From: UBA1941 sp046329575
GTDB lineage: Bacteria > Bacteroidota > Bacteroidia > Chitinophagales > LD1
Direction of reading: 5' to 3'
Length of the DNA stretch: 64,000 nucleotides
NCBI GenBank assembly: GCA_046329575.1
Contig: JAXLUJ010000013.1
Span: forward strand, 1 to 64,000
This document shows positions 8,217 to 15,892 of this stretch, one piece after another (positions within the stretch are counted from its first letter, which is position 1; every line of letters begins with the position of its first letter). Made by a program: the position numbers and the translations under genes. The notes under the pieces were generated by a model. It saw only the letters and a list, made by a program, of their open reading frames with translations, was not told the DNA's origin and made no database searches.

Positions 8217-8659
8217 TGATTTAAAAATTTAAAAGTAGAATCCATTACAGCCATCGTCTTGTTTACCCGAATTAAGGCCTGCTTTGATCGCGCCGTATCT
8301 TTTCCGGCAAATACGGGTAACTCCTGTTGAATAATACGCAGCTCACTTTCAAGTACGCTTCGGCAATTACCCCTCAAATTTCCATTCTCTAAAATTCTTG
8401 CCATCTGGAGTTGCAGCAATTCTCCGAATTCCTGATACGCTTCTACATGCTCAAACTTTTTTTTGTTTAACAAAGTAAAGTTCTCCACCGTATTTTGCAT
8501 GCTCCTCAGTTCCTCCGCTGTTTTTAGATCAATACGGTATTGCCCGTCCGTTATCCCCGACATAAAATCCCCGTTCTTTTCACGATCTGCCAATTCATTG
8601 CTTTCCATACGGCAACCCAATAGGGTTGATAGTCCAATGATCCAAAATACTCTTCCCAT
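8213..8659 (-). CDS. small helical lipoprotein of the RIC operon
   Basis: This is a 148-residue predicted lipoprotein: a short hydrophobic signal, then cysteine at residue 16 (LLGC). The mature part looks all-helical and is rich in Glu, Leu and Arg, with no recognised domain. It is the first gene of the RIC-Rrf2 operon and overlaps RIC by 4 bp, so it is likely expressed under nitrosative stress. Its size and helix content suggest a small helical bundle. I see no haem or metal motif, so its function is unknown. Confidence 0.7.
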   Translation of the reverse strand: MGRVFWIIGLSTLLGCRMESNELADREKNGDFMSGITDGQYRIDLKTAEELRSMQNTVENFTLLNKKKFEHVEAYQEFGELLQLQMARILENGNLRGNCRSVLESELRIIQQELPVFAGKDTARSKQALIRVNKTMAVMDSTFKFLNQ

Positions 8660-8693
8660 AATAAAAGATGCAATTATCCTTTATAACAGCATG

Positions 8694-8709
8694 ATTCTTC
8701 ATGATGAAT
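8694..8709. promoter_or_regulatory. imperfect palindrome in the divergent RIC/FAS1 promoter region
   Basis: The sequence ATTCTTCATGATGAAT is a 16-bp inverted repeat with one mismatched pair. It lies 35 bp upstream of the lipoprotein-RIC-Rrf2 operon. Just inside it toward the operon, bases 8665-8672 read AAGATGCA, the half-site word of the E. coli NsrR operator. Either could be the operator of the co-encoded Rrf2 regulator. Confidence 0.35.
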
Positions 8710-8737
8710 AAAAGCGATACACCTGAGAAATATCATT

Positions 8738-8766
8738 TTTGTATTTAAGAGTTGAAGATACGTTTG
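8738..8766 (+). promoter_or_regulatory. Bacteroidota promoter for FAS1 lipoprotein gene
   Basis: A TTTG at 8738-8741 is followed 17 bases later by TACGTTTG at 8759-8766, an exact match to TAnnTTTG. The spacing is close to the usual 17-21. The predicted start near 8773 leaves an 18-base leader before the ATG at 8791. Confidence 0.6.
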
Positions 8767-8790
8767 TCTTCTAATCTAAAATATCAAATT

Positions 8791-9345
8791 ATGAAAAAAC
8801 TATTCATCGCTTTAATTGCTGCCGCAACTATGGCTTCCTGCAATAATAAAGACGCAGAAACCGCCACTACAACTGAAGATCAAACTGCTCCGGCTGCCGG
8901 ACAAAGTGCTGTACTGGACAATCAATCGCAGGCCGATGTGGTGAAAGTGGCTGTGGGTTCGAAAGACCATACTACCTTGGTGGCAGCATTGAAAGCTGCA
9001 GCATATGTTGATGTGCTTTCAAACGCAGGTCCTTTTACCGTATTTGCGCCCACAAATGACGCTTTCGCCAAATTGCCTGCAGGAACAGTAGACGGTTTGC
9101 TGAAACCCGAAAAGAAAGCGGATCTGCGCAACGTTCTGGAATATCACGTCACTACCTCAGCCTTGAAAGAGGATTATCTGAAAGATGGCATGACGCTTGG
9201 TATGGTCAACGGCAATAATGTGAAAGTTTCGAAAACTGCTGACGGGAAAATAAAAATCAACAATGCCAATGTTATTGCTGTTGTTCCCGCCAGCAATGGT
9301 ATGGTGTATGTGATTGATGCAGTACTGCAACCTCCGGCCAATTAA
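8791..9345 (+). CDS. fasciclin (FAS1) domain lipoprotein
   Basis: This is a 184-residue lipoprotein. I chose the ATG at 8791 because it opens directly into a lipoprotein signal (lipobox cysteine 17, MASC). An upstream in-frame start at 8752 would add 13 non-signal residues and precede the predicted promoter start. A 30-residue Ala/Thr-rich linker leads into one FAS1 domain (about residues 48-184). It has the H1 box PFTVFAPTNDAF and the C-terminal H2 box VYVIDAVLQPP. FAS1 domains mediate adhesion or ligand binding at the cell surface. It is monocistronic and convergent with the next gene. Confidence 0.9.
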   Translation: MKKLFIALIAAATMASCNNKDAETATTTEDQTAPAAGQSAVLDNQSQADVVKVAVGSKDHTTLVAALKAAAYVDVLSNAGPFTVFAPTNDAFAKLPAGTVDGLLKPEKKADLRNVLEYHVTTSALKEDYLKDGMTLGMVNGNNVKVSKTADGKIKINNANVIAVVPASNGMVYVIDAVLQPPAN

Positions 9346-9361
9346 GCACTAATTCATTCGT

Positions 9362-10156
9362 TTACTTAGCGGGTCGAAACGGCTTCACCGAAGTGCTGCG
9401 GTTACCTTTTTGAATAACGCTAACGTTTACCGAATTGGTTTCGCCTCCCATATGCAAAGTTAGGCTGGTGTTCGACGACTCGCGAATAATAAGCTGTTCT
9501 TTAATATTGTAAAACAAACTGCCCGAGCCTGTTCCGCTGCCCGTCATGGAAACCGTTTGGTTACCGCCTTCTATGGTAAACAAATCAGACTGCTCCAATC
9601 GAGCGATGCCATTTTTAACCGCAATAACTTTATAAACCGTGTTCGATTTAACCGTTAAGGAAGCAACATCCATATTTAAGGTGCTTACTTGCAGCATGGT
9701 ATCGCCAATAGCCAGTTGCTTCTTCTCCAAAGGAAATTGCTTTAAAATATCTCCTAATGAATTCAGCAAGGTGCGTTCAAATTGCGCACTCTTACCGGGA
9801 GCATTCACATTGTGAAACTCCGGCATGGAATTAATGGTGGCGGTTCCTAACAATGTGGTATGCTCAGGAACTTCTTGCTTATCTTTTGAGGATGTAAATT
9901 TTATGATTTCCAGTACCACCGTAAAGGTACTATCTTCATGAGTACTTCCGGTGGTGATAGTGAACTCGCGTTGCCCTTTTTCGTTTTGCTTTTTTGCAAT
10001 GCCTGATGGCGTTTCGGCCGTCATTTTTTTGTCGGTAAACAAACGTGTAGTGTATTTGCGATCAGGCAAAAACCGGGGAGCAAACAGGAAGGTGTTTTGC
10101 GCCCGGATAAAGCCAAATAATGAAAGCGCTATCAGTAAGCTGTATGTTTTTCTCAC
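9362..10156 (-). CDS. secreted protein of unknown function
   Basis: This 264-residue protein has a clean N-terminal signal peptide (about residues 1-19, ending IRAQ). The mature part is beta-rich with many Thr/Ser residues and the pattern of periplasmic beta-barrel or lipid-binding-like domains in Bacteroidota (possibly the DUF6263 type, which I cannot confirm). It lacks a T9SS sorting tail, lipobox or catalytic motif. It stands alone, between the FAS1 gene and a heptad repeat array that follows its 5' end. Confidence 0.65.
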   Translation of the reverse strand: MRKTYSLLIALSLFGFIRAQNTFLFAPRFLPDRKYTTRLFTDKKMTAETPSGIAKKQNEKGQREFTITTGSTHEDSTFTVVLEIIKFTSSKDKQEVPEHTTLLGTATINSMPEFHNVNAPGKSAQFERTLLNSLGDILKQFPLEKKQLAIGDTMLQVSTLNMDVASLTVKSNTVYKVIAVKNGIARLEQSDLFTIEGGNQTVSMTGSGTGSGSLFYNIKEQLIIRESSNTSLTLHMGGETNSVNVSVIQKGNRSTSVKPFRPAK

Positions 10157-10232
10157 AGTGAAATTTTCGTGGTGCTATTTAGAAAAGACAGTTGATGGCC
10201 AAGCAACTGTTTCCATTTTAATCATCCCGCCC

Positions 10233-10330
10233 CTTGCATCTTGCGTCTTGCGTCTTGCGTCTTGCCTCTTGCCTCTTGCCTCTTGCCTCTTGCATCTTGC
10301 GTCTTGCATCTTGCATTTTGCATCTTGCAT
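10233..10330. repeat. heptad tandem repeat array CTTGCNT x14
   Basis: Fourteen back-to-back 7-bp units fill exactly 98 bp. Units are CTTGCAT, CTTGCGT and CTTGCCT, with one TTTGCAT. Only the sixth base varies, apart from that one unit. The array lies in the spacer between the secreted-protein gene and the end of the PorE-like gene. A second 14-unit array of related sequence is at 14018-14115. Confidence 0.9.
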
Positions 10331-10345
10331 GTTCCCCCCTCTCCC

Positions 10346-12646
10346 CTACATCTTCACAATCTTGAATTCGGTGCGGCGGTTCAGCGCGCGGCCTTCCGGG
10401 TTATCGCTGCCATCCAGATTTTTGTTTGGTGCAATCGGCTTGCTCATACCATAACCTCTTGGGATCATCCGCTTGGCGGTAATGCCTTTCGAGATCAAAT
10501 AATCTACACAACTTTTCGCACGTGCCTGCGACAATTTGAGATTGTAATTTTCTGCTCCCTTGCCGTCGGTATGTGAAGCTAACTCGATTTCAAACGATGG
10601 ATTTTCCATCAGAATGCCGTACAAGGTATCGAGTACCAGTTTCGACTCTGGTGTGAGTGTGGCTTTGTCGAATTCATACAAAATGTTCGACAAACGGTAT
10701 TCTTTATTGATGATCACTTTCTTCAATTTAATATCGGCGCGCAACGAGTCGAGCTTGTCGATATTTTTGGTAGAAATGCGTGTATTTCCTGCGAAGTAGC
10801 CTTCATGACGGGCCATAATCTTGTAATCGTGGCCGGTTGGTAAACTGATGTAATAGAAACTGTCTTGCGCCACATCTTCACGGAACAAACGTTCCTGACC
10901 ATCAACAATATCATACACTAACAAATTCGATTTCATGATGCCATAAGGTTTGGCGGAATCATCTTCGTAAACTTTTCCGTAAATGATGTATGCATCTTTG
11001 GCTACCGTAAAACTTTTGTCAAGCGTATCTTCATCGTCTAATCCCTTGGTAGTTACAAAATCGGTTTGCGGTAAAAAACCCGGTTTGATTACTTCTACTT
11101 CATAATCTTCATCAGGCTGCAGTTTAAAGAAGTAGTTTCCGTTTTTCGGAGTAGAATCTACGGCAAACAATTCCTTTTCTCCATTCGGAAGTTTGCGGTA
11201 CAAATTGAAACGCGAGCCCGTCATATCGGCCTGCGGATCATCTTTCTTTTTCACATCACCTTCCAATCCAAATTTTAGATTTTCATAGTAGAAAATATCA
11301 TCTGAGGCAGTGGCAATTCCATTAAGCGGTACTGTGCCTTCACGATTCGAAACAAAATAACCAAACTCCTGATTGGCACTTTTACTGAAGTATAACTCAT
11401 CGGCGCCGGTGTTCAGGCGCTTGCCCATATTGGTTACTTCGCCCCAGCTTTTGGCCTCGCCATTTTGCTGAATCTTGAAAACATCATAGCCGCCCATGCC
11501 CGGATGGCCGTTACTGCTAAAATACAACGTACGGGAACTATCGTTATACGATGGCGTTACTTCATCGCCAACTGTATTTACTTTACCCATCAGTTTAGGT
11601 TCGGTGTATGTTCCGTCTTTTAATCTTGACGTGTACCAAATATCCATTCCGCCTTTTCCGCCATTACAGTTGCTGCTGTAATAAAGCACTTCGCGGTTTT
11701 TATCAATGCTGTTTACCGCCGGATGGGTGGTGGTAAATTTCTCCATGAAGTTGATGCCTTCAGGCAAACGCGTAGGTTCCTGCATTTTGCCATTTTTTAC
11801 TTCGCTTACAAAAATGTTGCATAGCGAACGGTCGTCGTCCATCTCCAAACATTTGGTGAAATAGAAACGCGAACCATCTGCATTAAAAACGCCGTTACCG
11901 GTGAAGTAACGATCTTCATTTATGGTAACCGGCAAGCGGGAACCTCTTTCAAATTGATAGCCGCTACCTTCGGCACGGAATAGGTAGGTGTGCTTTTCAT
12001 TTTTATACTCTTCAAACTTTTGAAGGTTGTTGAAGGGTAGTGAAGTGTAATAGAGTTTTCCATCTGGCGCCAGGGTGGGCGACTCCTGATTGTAAGGATT
12101 GTTGATGTCGCCTTCCAGATGTTTGATTTTTAATTTTGCCTTTCCTAAAACCATAGCCGAATCACATCCTGCGGCTTCTAGTTTTGCCATTTTAATTAAT
12201 GCTTCCTGCTCATTTTGATCGGTAGTATAAAACTCGTTGCGGAACTGGTTAAGCTGGTCCTTCGCCTCGGCATATTTTCCAATGCGGTGCAAGGTCATTC
12301 CATAATATAACTTGCCTTGTTTGAAGTATTCTTTTTGAAGTTTAGGTGCAGGATTCAGCGAGTAGAATTTTTCAAAATATTTTTCGGCGCCTTGATAGTC
12401 GCGCGCGAAATACAACGCTCTTGCCATCCAGTAGTTGGCGTAAAGGTCATCGGGCTTTTTTTGGAGGTATAGTTTATAATTTTCCGCAGCAGAATAGAAA
12501 AGTGATTCGCCATAATAACGATTGGCCAGTTTCAGCGTAGCATTCTTAGTGAGTCCGTTCGGTAATTCTTTGAACAGGCCACCTTCTTTTCCGAAAGCGG
12601 TCACCATTAACAACAGCGCTAAACCAAGGGTTGAAATTTGCTTCAT
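10346..12646 (-). CDS. PorE-like T9SS outer-membrane-associated protein (TPR-PD40-OmpA)
   Basis: This protein is 766 residues from the preferred ATG at 12644-12646, which opens into a signal peptide; the frame extends four codons further to 12658. In order it has: signal (1-20), TPR repeats (about 30-150), a PD40/WD40-like beta-propeller (about 185-430, with repeated YFS/YYTS motifs), a carboxypeptidase-regulatory-like domain (about 450-620), and a C-terminal OmpA domain (about 645-766). The OmpA domain has the peptidoglycan-binding elements FDKATL, SHTDGKG and RRTEF. This is the architecture of PorE, which anchors the type IX secretion ring to peptidoglycan. It is preceded by a PorP/SprF gene, the usual partner. 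Confidence 0.88.
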   Translation of the reverse strand: MKQISTLGLALLLMVTAFGKEGGLFKELPNGLTKNATLKLANRYYGESLFYSAAENYKLYLQKKPDDLYANYWMARALYFARDYQGAEKYFEKFYSLNPAPKLQKEYFKQGKLYYGMTLHRIGKYAEAKDQLNQFRNEFYTTDQNEQEALIKMAKLEAAGCDSAMVLGKAKLKIKHLEGDINNPYNQESPTLAPDGKLYYTSLPFNNLQKFEEYKNEKHTYLFRAEGSGYQFERGSRLPVTINEDRYFTGNGVFNADGSRFYFTKCLEMDDDRSLCNIFVSEVKNGKMQEPTRLPEGINFMEKFTTTHPAVNSIDKNREVLYYSSNCNGGKGGMDIWYTSRLKDGTYTEPKLMGKVNTVGDEVTPSYNDSSRTLYFSSNGHPGMGGYDVFKIQQNGEAKSWGEVTNMGKRLNTGADELYFSKSANQEFGYFVSNREGTVPLNGIATASDDIFYYENLKFGLEGDVKKKDDPQADMTGSRFNLYRKLPNGEKELFAVDSTPKNGNYFFKLQPDEDYEVEVIKPGFLPQTDFVTTKGLDDEDTLDKSFTVAKDAYIIYGKVYEDDSAKPYGIMKSNLLVYDIVDGQERLFREDVAQDSFYYISLPTGHDYKIMARHEGYFAGNTRISTKNIDKLDSLRADIKLKKVIINKEYRLSNILYEFDKATLTPESKLVLDTLYGILMENPSFEIELASHTDGKGAENYNLKLSQARAKSCVDYLISKGITAKRMIPRGYGMSKPIAPNKNLDGSDNPEGRALNRRTEFKIVKM

Positions 12647-12685
12647 TTGAGTTCTCATTTAAGAGCGGTTTCTGATTTCTTTTCT

Positions 12686-12713
12686 ATAAAAAAAACCCGC
12701 ACTGGGTGCAGGT
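12686..12713 (-). terminator. intrinsic terminator between porP-like and porE-like genes
   Basis: The minus strand folds CCTGCAC-CCA-GTGCGGG (one G-U pair) at 12696-12712, followed by a run of eight Ts ending near 12688. The wobble pair works only on the minus strand, so it terminates the PorP-like transcript. It lies between two genes expected to work together, so some readthrough or a separate promoter for the porE-like gene is likely. Confidence 0.75.
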
Positions 12714-12762
12714 TCCGGTTATTCAAACTGTTATTCGCAGCCAAAATGATCCCGGTTGGGAT

Positions 12763-13803
12763 TTAGAACCTGCGACTTGGCAACGATTTGCTGCCTTTAA
12801 AATATTTGATGCTTTCACCCACATAGCTGAGCGAAATTTCAAAAGCACCGCGGTTTTTGGTGGAACTGCTGAGCGACGAAATATTTACATCATATCCAAA
12901 GCCCAAACGCACATTGCGGAATTCAACCATCGCCATTGGAATGATTGCATCGCCAATGGTGTTGTTCACGCGATAACGGGCACCGATGTGTACGCTATTG
13001 TTTTTGCGGAATCCGGTTTGCATATAGTAACCGATAAACAATCCAGGAGTGATTTCGCGCGAAGGTCCTTGCAAAAGCACCAGTAATTCGGGCGACAATG
13101 AAATATTTTTGCGCTTTCCGAAAAATGCTTCCAAATTGAAATCAACAGAAAACTTGCGGTACATGTTTCCGGCAAGTCCATTCTTTACGAACTGTTCTTT
13201 TGGTTCAATTAAATGGTAAGCACCAACGCCCACACCAAATTTTACTACATCCTTAAAATTCGATTTCCAGTACAAACCGGCGTTGAAGTCCCAGTTATGG
13301 ATGCCGCGAGTGAAATCCTCTGCTGAAACCGGACGAACATTATAATCAGCTTCGTGCTGATCGCCAAAAATCGGATTATCGATACGCTTTTGAACATAAG
13401 CGCCCTGCAAACCGATGGAAAGACGGTGGTTACCATCTTTTCCAAAGCCCTGATGGTAAGCCAGCGATAAAGAGGCATTCAGGTACGAAAGGCCGGCCTG
13501 ACCCGAACGATCGTTAAAGAAACCTACGCCAACGGCAAGTTTTGAACGGCGTAAATAGCCTTCCAAAAAAGAAACGTCAACATCAGCGCCAATACTTTCA
13601 TAGGCTGATTTGCTAAGGGCAGCGCCCCACTGGTTACGGTACAGAACGCCCAAGCGGTAACTGCCGTTGTAGTTTCCTACCAACGCCGGATTCAGCTGCG
13701 AAGCGAACGTATAATATTGATTGAAGTGCGGGTCTTGCGCGTTACCGGTGAAGGCCGCCGCCACAAATACCAATGCCAGATACAGACGTGTAAAATTCTT
13801 CAT
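12763..13803 (-). CDS. PorP/SprF-family T9SS outer-membrane protein
   Basis: This is an outer-membrane beta-barrel of about 346 residues. I prefer the ATG at 13801-13803 (frame opens at 13809), which gives a signal peptide ending GNAQ. The mature start DPHFNQYY and the following NPALVGNYNGSYR are the signature of the PorP/SprF family. These proteins pair with PorE in the type IX secretion and gliding machinery, or act as companions to individual secreted adhesins. It is followed by the PorE-like gene on the same strand. Confidence 0.92.
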   Translation of the reverse strand: MKNFTRLYLALVFVAAAFTGNAQDPHFNQYYTFASQLNPALVGNYNGSYRLGVLYRNQWGAALSKSAYESIGADVDVSFLEGYLRRSKLAVGVGFFNDRSGQAGLSYLNASLSLAYHQGFGKDGNHRLSIGLQGAYVQKRIDNPIFGDQHEADYNVRPVSAEDFTRGIHNWDFNAGLYWKSNFKDVVKFGVGVGAYHLIEPKEQFVKNGLAGNMYRKFSVDFNLEAFFGKRKNISLSPELLVLLQGPSREITPGLFIGYYMQTGFRKNNSVHIGARYRVNNTIGDAIIPMAMVEFRNVRLGFGYDVNISSLSSSTKNRGAFEISLSYVGESIKYFKGSKSLPSRRF

Positions 13804-13938
13804 AAGCAATCTCTAAAAAGGTTTCTAGTGGCTAAAACTATGAACTTCCGCCAAAGGACAAAAGTTTTTGCACAAAAAATTAGTCGGTTAACAATGAAAA
13901 CGGGGAAAAGCCATGAAACTGCGTTAGTTGCAGAAAGA

Positions 13939-13983
13939 TGTGGTAGGTGTGGTGGGTGTGGTTAGTGTGGTTAGTGTGGTGGT
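13939..13983. repeat. 9-bp tandem repeat TGTGGTNNG x5
   Basis: Five consecutive 9-bp units (TGTGGTAGG, TGTGGTGGG, TGTGGTTAG twice, TGTGGTGGT) fill 45 bp upstream of the porP-like gene. They lie 35 bp before the second heptad array. The strand is strongly purine/T-biased (no C on the plus strand). Confidence 0.85.
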
Positions 13984-14017
13984 TAAATGCCCGCGGCTCT
14001 AAACTCTTAGCTCGCTC

Positions 14018-14115
14018 CTTGCGTCTTGCGTCTTGCGTCTTGCGTCTTGTGTCTTGCGTCTTGTGTCTTGCTCCTTGTGTCTTGCGGCTTGCGGCTTGTG
14101 TCTTGCGGCTTACAT
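14018..14115. repeat. heptad tandem repeat array CTTGNNN x14
   Basis: Fourteen 7-bp units fill 98 bp, the same unit count and length as the array at 10233-10330. Units are CTTGCGT, CTTGTGT, CTTGCGG, CTTGCTC and a terminal CTTACAT. The array is more divergent than the first, and it stops eight bases before the VOC gene's stop codon. Confidence 0.88.
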
Positions 14116-14122
14116 CTCCTAA

Positions 14123-14503
14123 CTATGCCTCATCTTCTGCAAACGTAAGCACATAACCATTTGGGTCTTGAATCGAAAACTCAGTAGCTCCGTAAAAAGT
14201 TTTTTCCAACCCCTTAATCACTGTTGCATGATCTTTTATTTTTTCGAAGAATTCGCGGATGCCTTCTACCTGAATATACAACAACAGCGATCCGCCACTC
14301 CTTCTTGAGATTGCGGGCAAATCCTGCCCCAGGCTTTCCATGGTTTGAAACATGAAGGTAACTTCACCCAGCACCATCATCACCCAAACCGGTTCGCCTT
14401 TATCGGGAACGCGGTTCACTTCTTTAAAACCAAGTTGTTCGTAAAATGCGATAGTGGCGTGAATATCTTTCACGAAAATATTTGGGGAGATAGATTTCAT
14501 CAT
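14123..14503 (-). CDS. VOC/glyoxalase-family protein
   Basis: This 126-residue single-subunit protein of the vicinal oxygen chelate superfamily has two beta-alpha-beta-beta-beta modules. They start at the NIFVKDIHATIAFYEQLGF segment and near SLLLYIQVEGIREFFEKI, and it ends in the typical DPNGYVLTF strand. Substrate cannot be told. Close relatives are annotated as bleomycin-resistance or glyoxalase-like proteins, but that does not predict activity. It is monocistronic. Confidence 0.85.
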   Translation of the reverse strand: MMKSISPNIFVKDIHATIAFYEQLGFKEVNRVPDKGEPVWVMMVLGEVTFMFQTMESLGQDLPAISRRSGGSLLLYIQVEGIREFFEKIKDHATVIKGLEKTFYGATEFSIQDPNGYVLTFAEDEA

Positions 14504-14583
14504 AAAAGTGAATTTCCTGTTGATTATCTAAAACTATGCCGAAATTTCCCAAAAGATAACTGAAGAAATAACCTCAATCGCAA

Positions 14584-15762
14584 TCACTCCAGCAATGCTT
14601 CGGAAACGCGCACTGTTGCTGCACTCACCGGATTTTTACGCCCATGATCGCAGCCGGGTAGCTGGGCGTGATAGGTAGTCCATACCGCGCTGGTATCGCT
14701 TCTAGGATCGGCGCGGTAATAATCGGTTGAAACGATTTGTGCACCGCTGTTATAGGCATTGTTGGCGTCAGTATAATCGCCGGTGCGGGCCTGCTCGGTA
14801 TCGGCATCTGCCCGTGTACGAACAATGTAACCGCGCCTCACCAAACTTTGAATGGTATCAAAATCGCCGGTAGGATCGTTCATAATCACAAAGGCCGCCT
14901 CAGGATCGCCGGGATCTGCGTAAGTAAACATAGCGCGCCCCTGCAGTGACGGATGACCTGCCAAATAAAAAGGCACGGCATTTCCCTGCATAATAAAGAC
15001 CACCTTACCGCGGCAATCGCCAAGTTTTGGCCAGCGATGCTGTACTGCCACTTCGTTCAAAGTTGAAGCCCCATTGCGCACTTTGTCAGGGGTTATTACT
15101 TTGTCTAATTGCTCGCCAAAAACACTTTTGATTTCCCTGTCCAGTTCATCTGCAGCCGCTGCATTGTAAACCGGCGCAGGTTGAAATCCCAGTGCTGCTA
15201 ATTGTGCGTTTTGGGCCGGGCCGTCTTGCTTACTTTCGATATTAATAAACAATGGCACGTGATTCGGATTGGCTTCGCTCCAATTGCGCACTGCCCAAAG
15301 CGCTTCCCTGAAAGTATTATAGTGCGAATTGTAGTCAACGTCCTTAATGTGTAACACCTTGAAGCCGGGAAGCAGCAAGGAATAGATATGAGAAACAGGG
15401 TCGGTGCCGATAAGTTCATTCATTTTGCGGCGATAGAAAACACCTCCTTGTGGATCGTTATAAATATCGATTTCCAGGCCGCGAATTCCATAGTCAGTCA
15501 TCTGCTGATCGAAAGGCAAATGCTCATAGTCTAGTCCATCCGGATCGTATTGCGGAGGCAAACTGGATTTCAGGTTCTGCAAAGCCGCATAAACAGCCGA
15601 GTCGGTATGCCGGTGGTAGCTATTGTGGCTGGCCAGTATCTGAATCTGATTTAATTGCAGCGAATCGTCCTGTGGGTTGATTATAGCCTGTGTAGGACCT
15701 CTTTCATGTTTGCAACCACTTAAAATGACGATCAGAGCAAAAACTGATAAAACGTAGCGCAT
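14584..15762 (-). CDS. secreted Ca2+-dependent PI-PLC-like phosphodiesterase lipoprotein
   Basis: This is a lipoprotein of about 392 residues. The ATG at 15760-15762 starts directly at the signal (frame opens at 15771), with lipobox LSGC. The catalytic domain shows the ASHNSYH motif near residue 48, then GLEIDIY near residue 100 and LHIKDVDY, as in the Ca2+-dependent phosphoinositide phospholipase C family (PF16670 type). Both active-site histidines and the acidic metal ligands appear present. It probably acts on extracellular or periplasmic phosphodiesters, and its natural substrate is unknown. There are no operon partners. Confidence 0.85.
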   Translation of the reverse strand: MRYVLSVFALIVILSGCKHERGPTQAIINPQDDSLQLNQIQILASHNSYHRHTDSAVYAALQNLKSSLPPQYDPDGLDYEHLPFDQQMTDYGIRGLEIDIYNDPQGGVFYRRKMNELIGTDPVSHIYSLLLPGFKVLHIKDVDYNSHYNTFREALWAVRNWSEANPNHVPLFINIESKQDGPAQNAQLAALGFQPAPVYNAAAADELDREIKSVFGEQLDKVITPDKVRNGASTLNEVAVQHRWPKLGDCRGKVVFIMQGNAVPFYLAGHPSLQGRAMFTYADPGDPEAAFVIMNDPTGDFDTIQSLVRRGYIVRTRADADTEQARTGDYTDANNAYNSGAQIVSTDYYRADPRSDTSAVWTTYHAQLPGCDHGRKNPVSAATVRVSEALLE

Positions 15763-15892
15763 GTGAAACACATATTTTACAGCAATTTAATATTAAGGGA
15801 ATATCTGATAGCGAATTTCTGCCAAGAAGGACTATTCATCTGCGAACGGGGCGGAAAATTCGCAATACGAAGACCCGAAGAAGGAAGTGATA

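Noticed and set aside
10241..10576. Plus-strand ORFs with LASC-like repeats across the heptad array
   Set aside because: They are the translation of the repeat in shifting frames and overlap the end of the porE-like gene; no start or family evidence.
10233..14115. CRISPR array in the heptad repeat regions
   Set aside because: Units are only 7 bp with no spacers and no cas genes nearby; they are simple tandem repeats.
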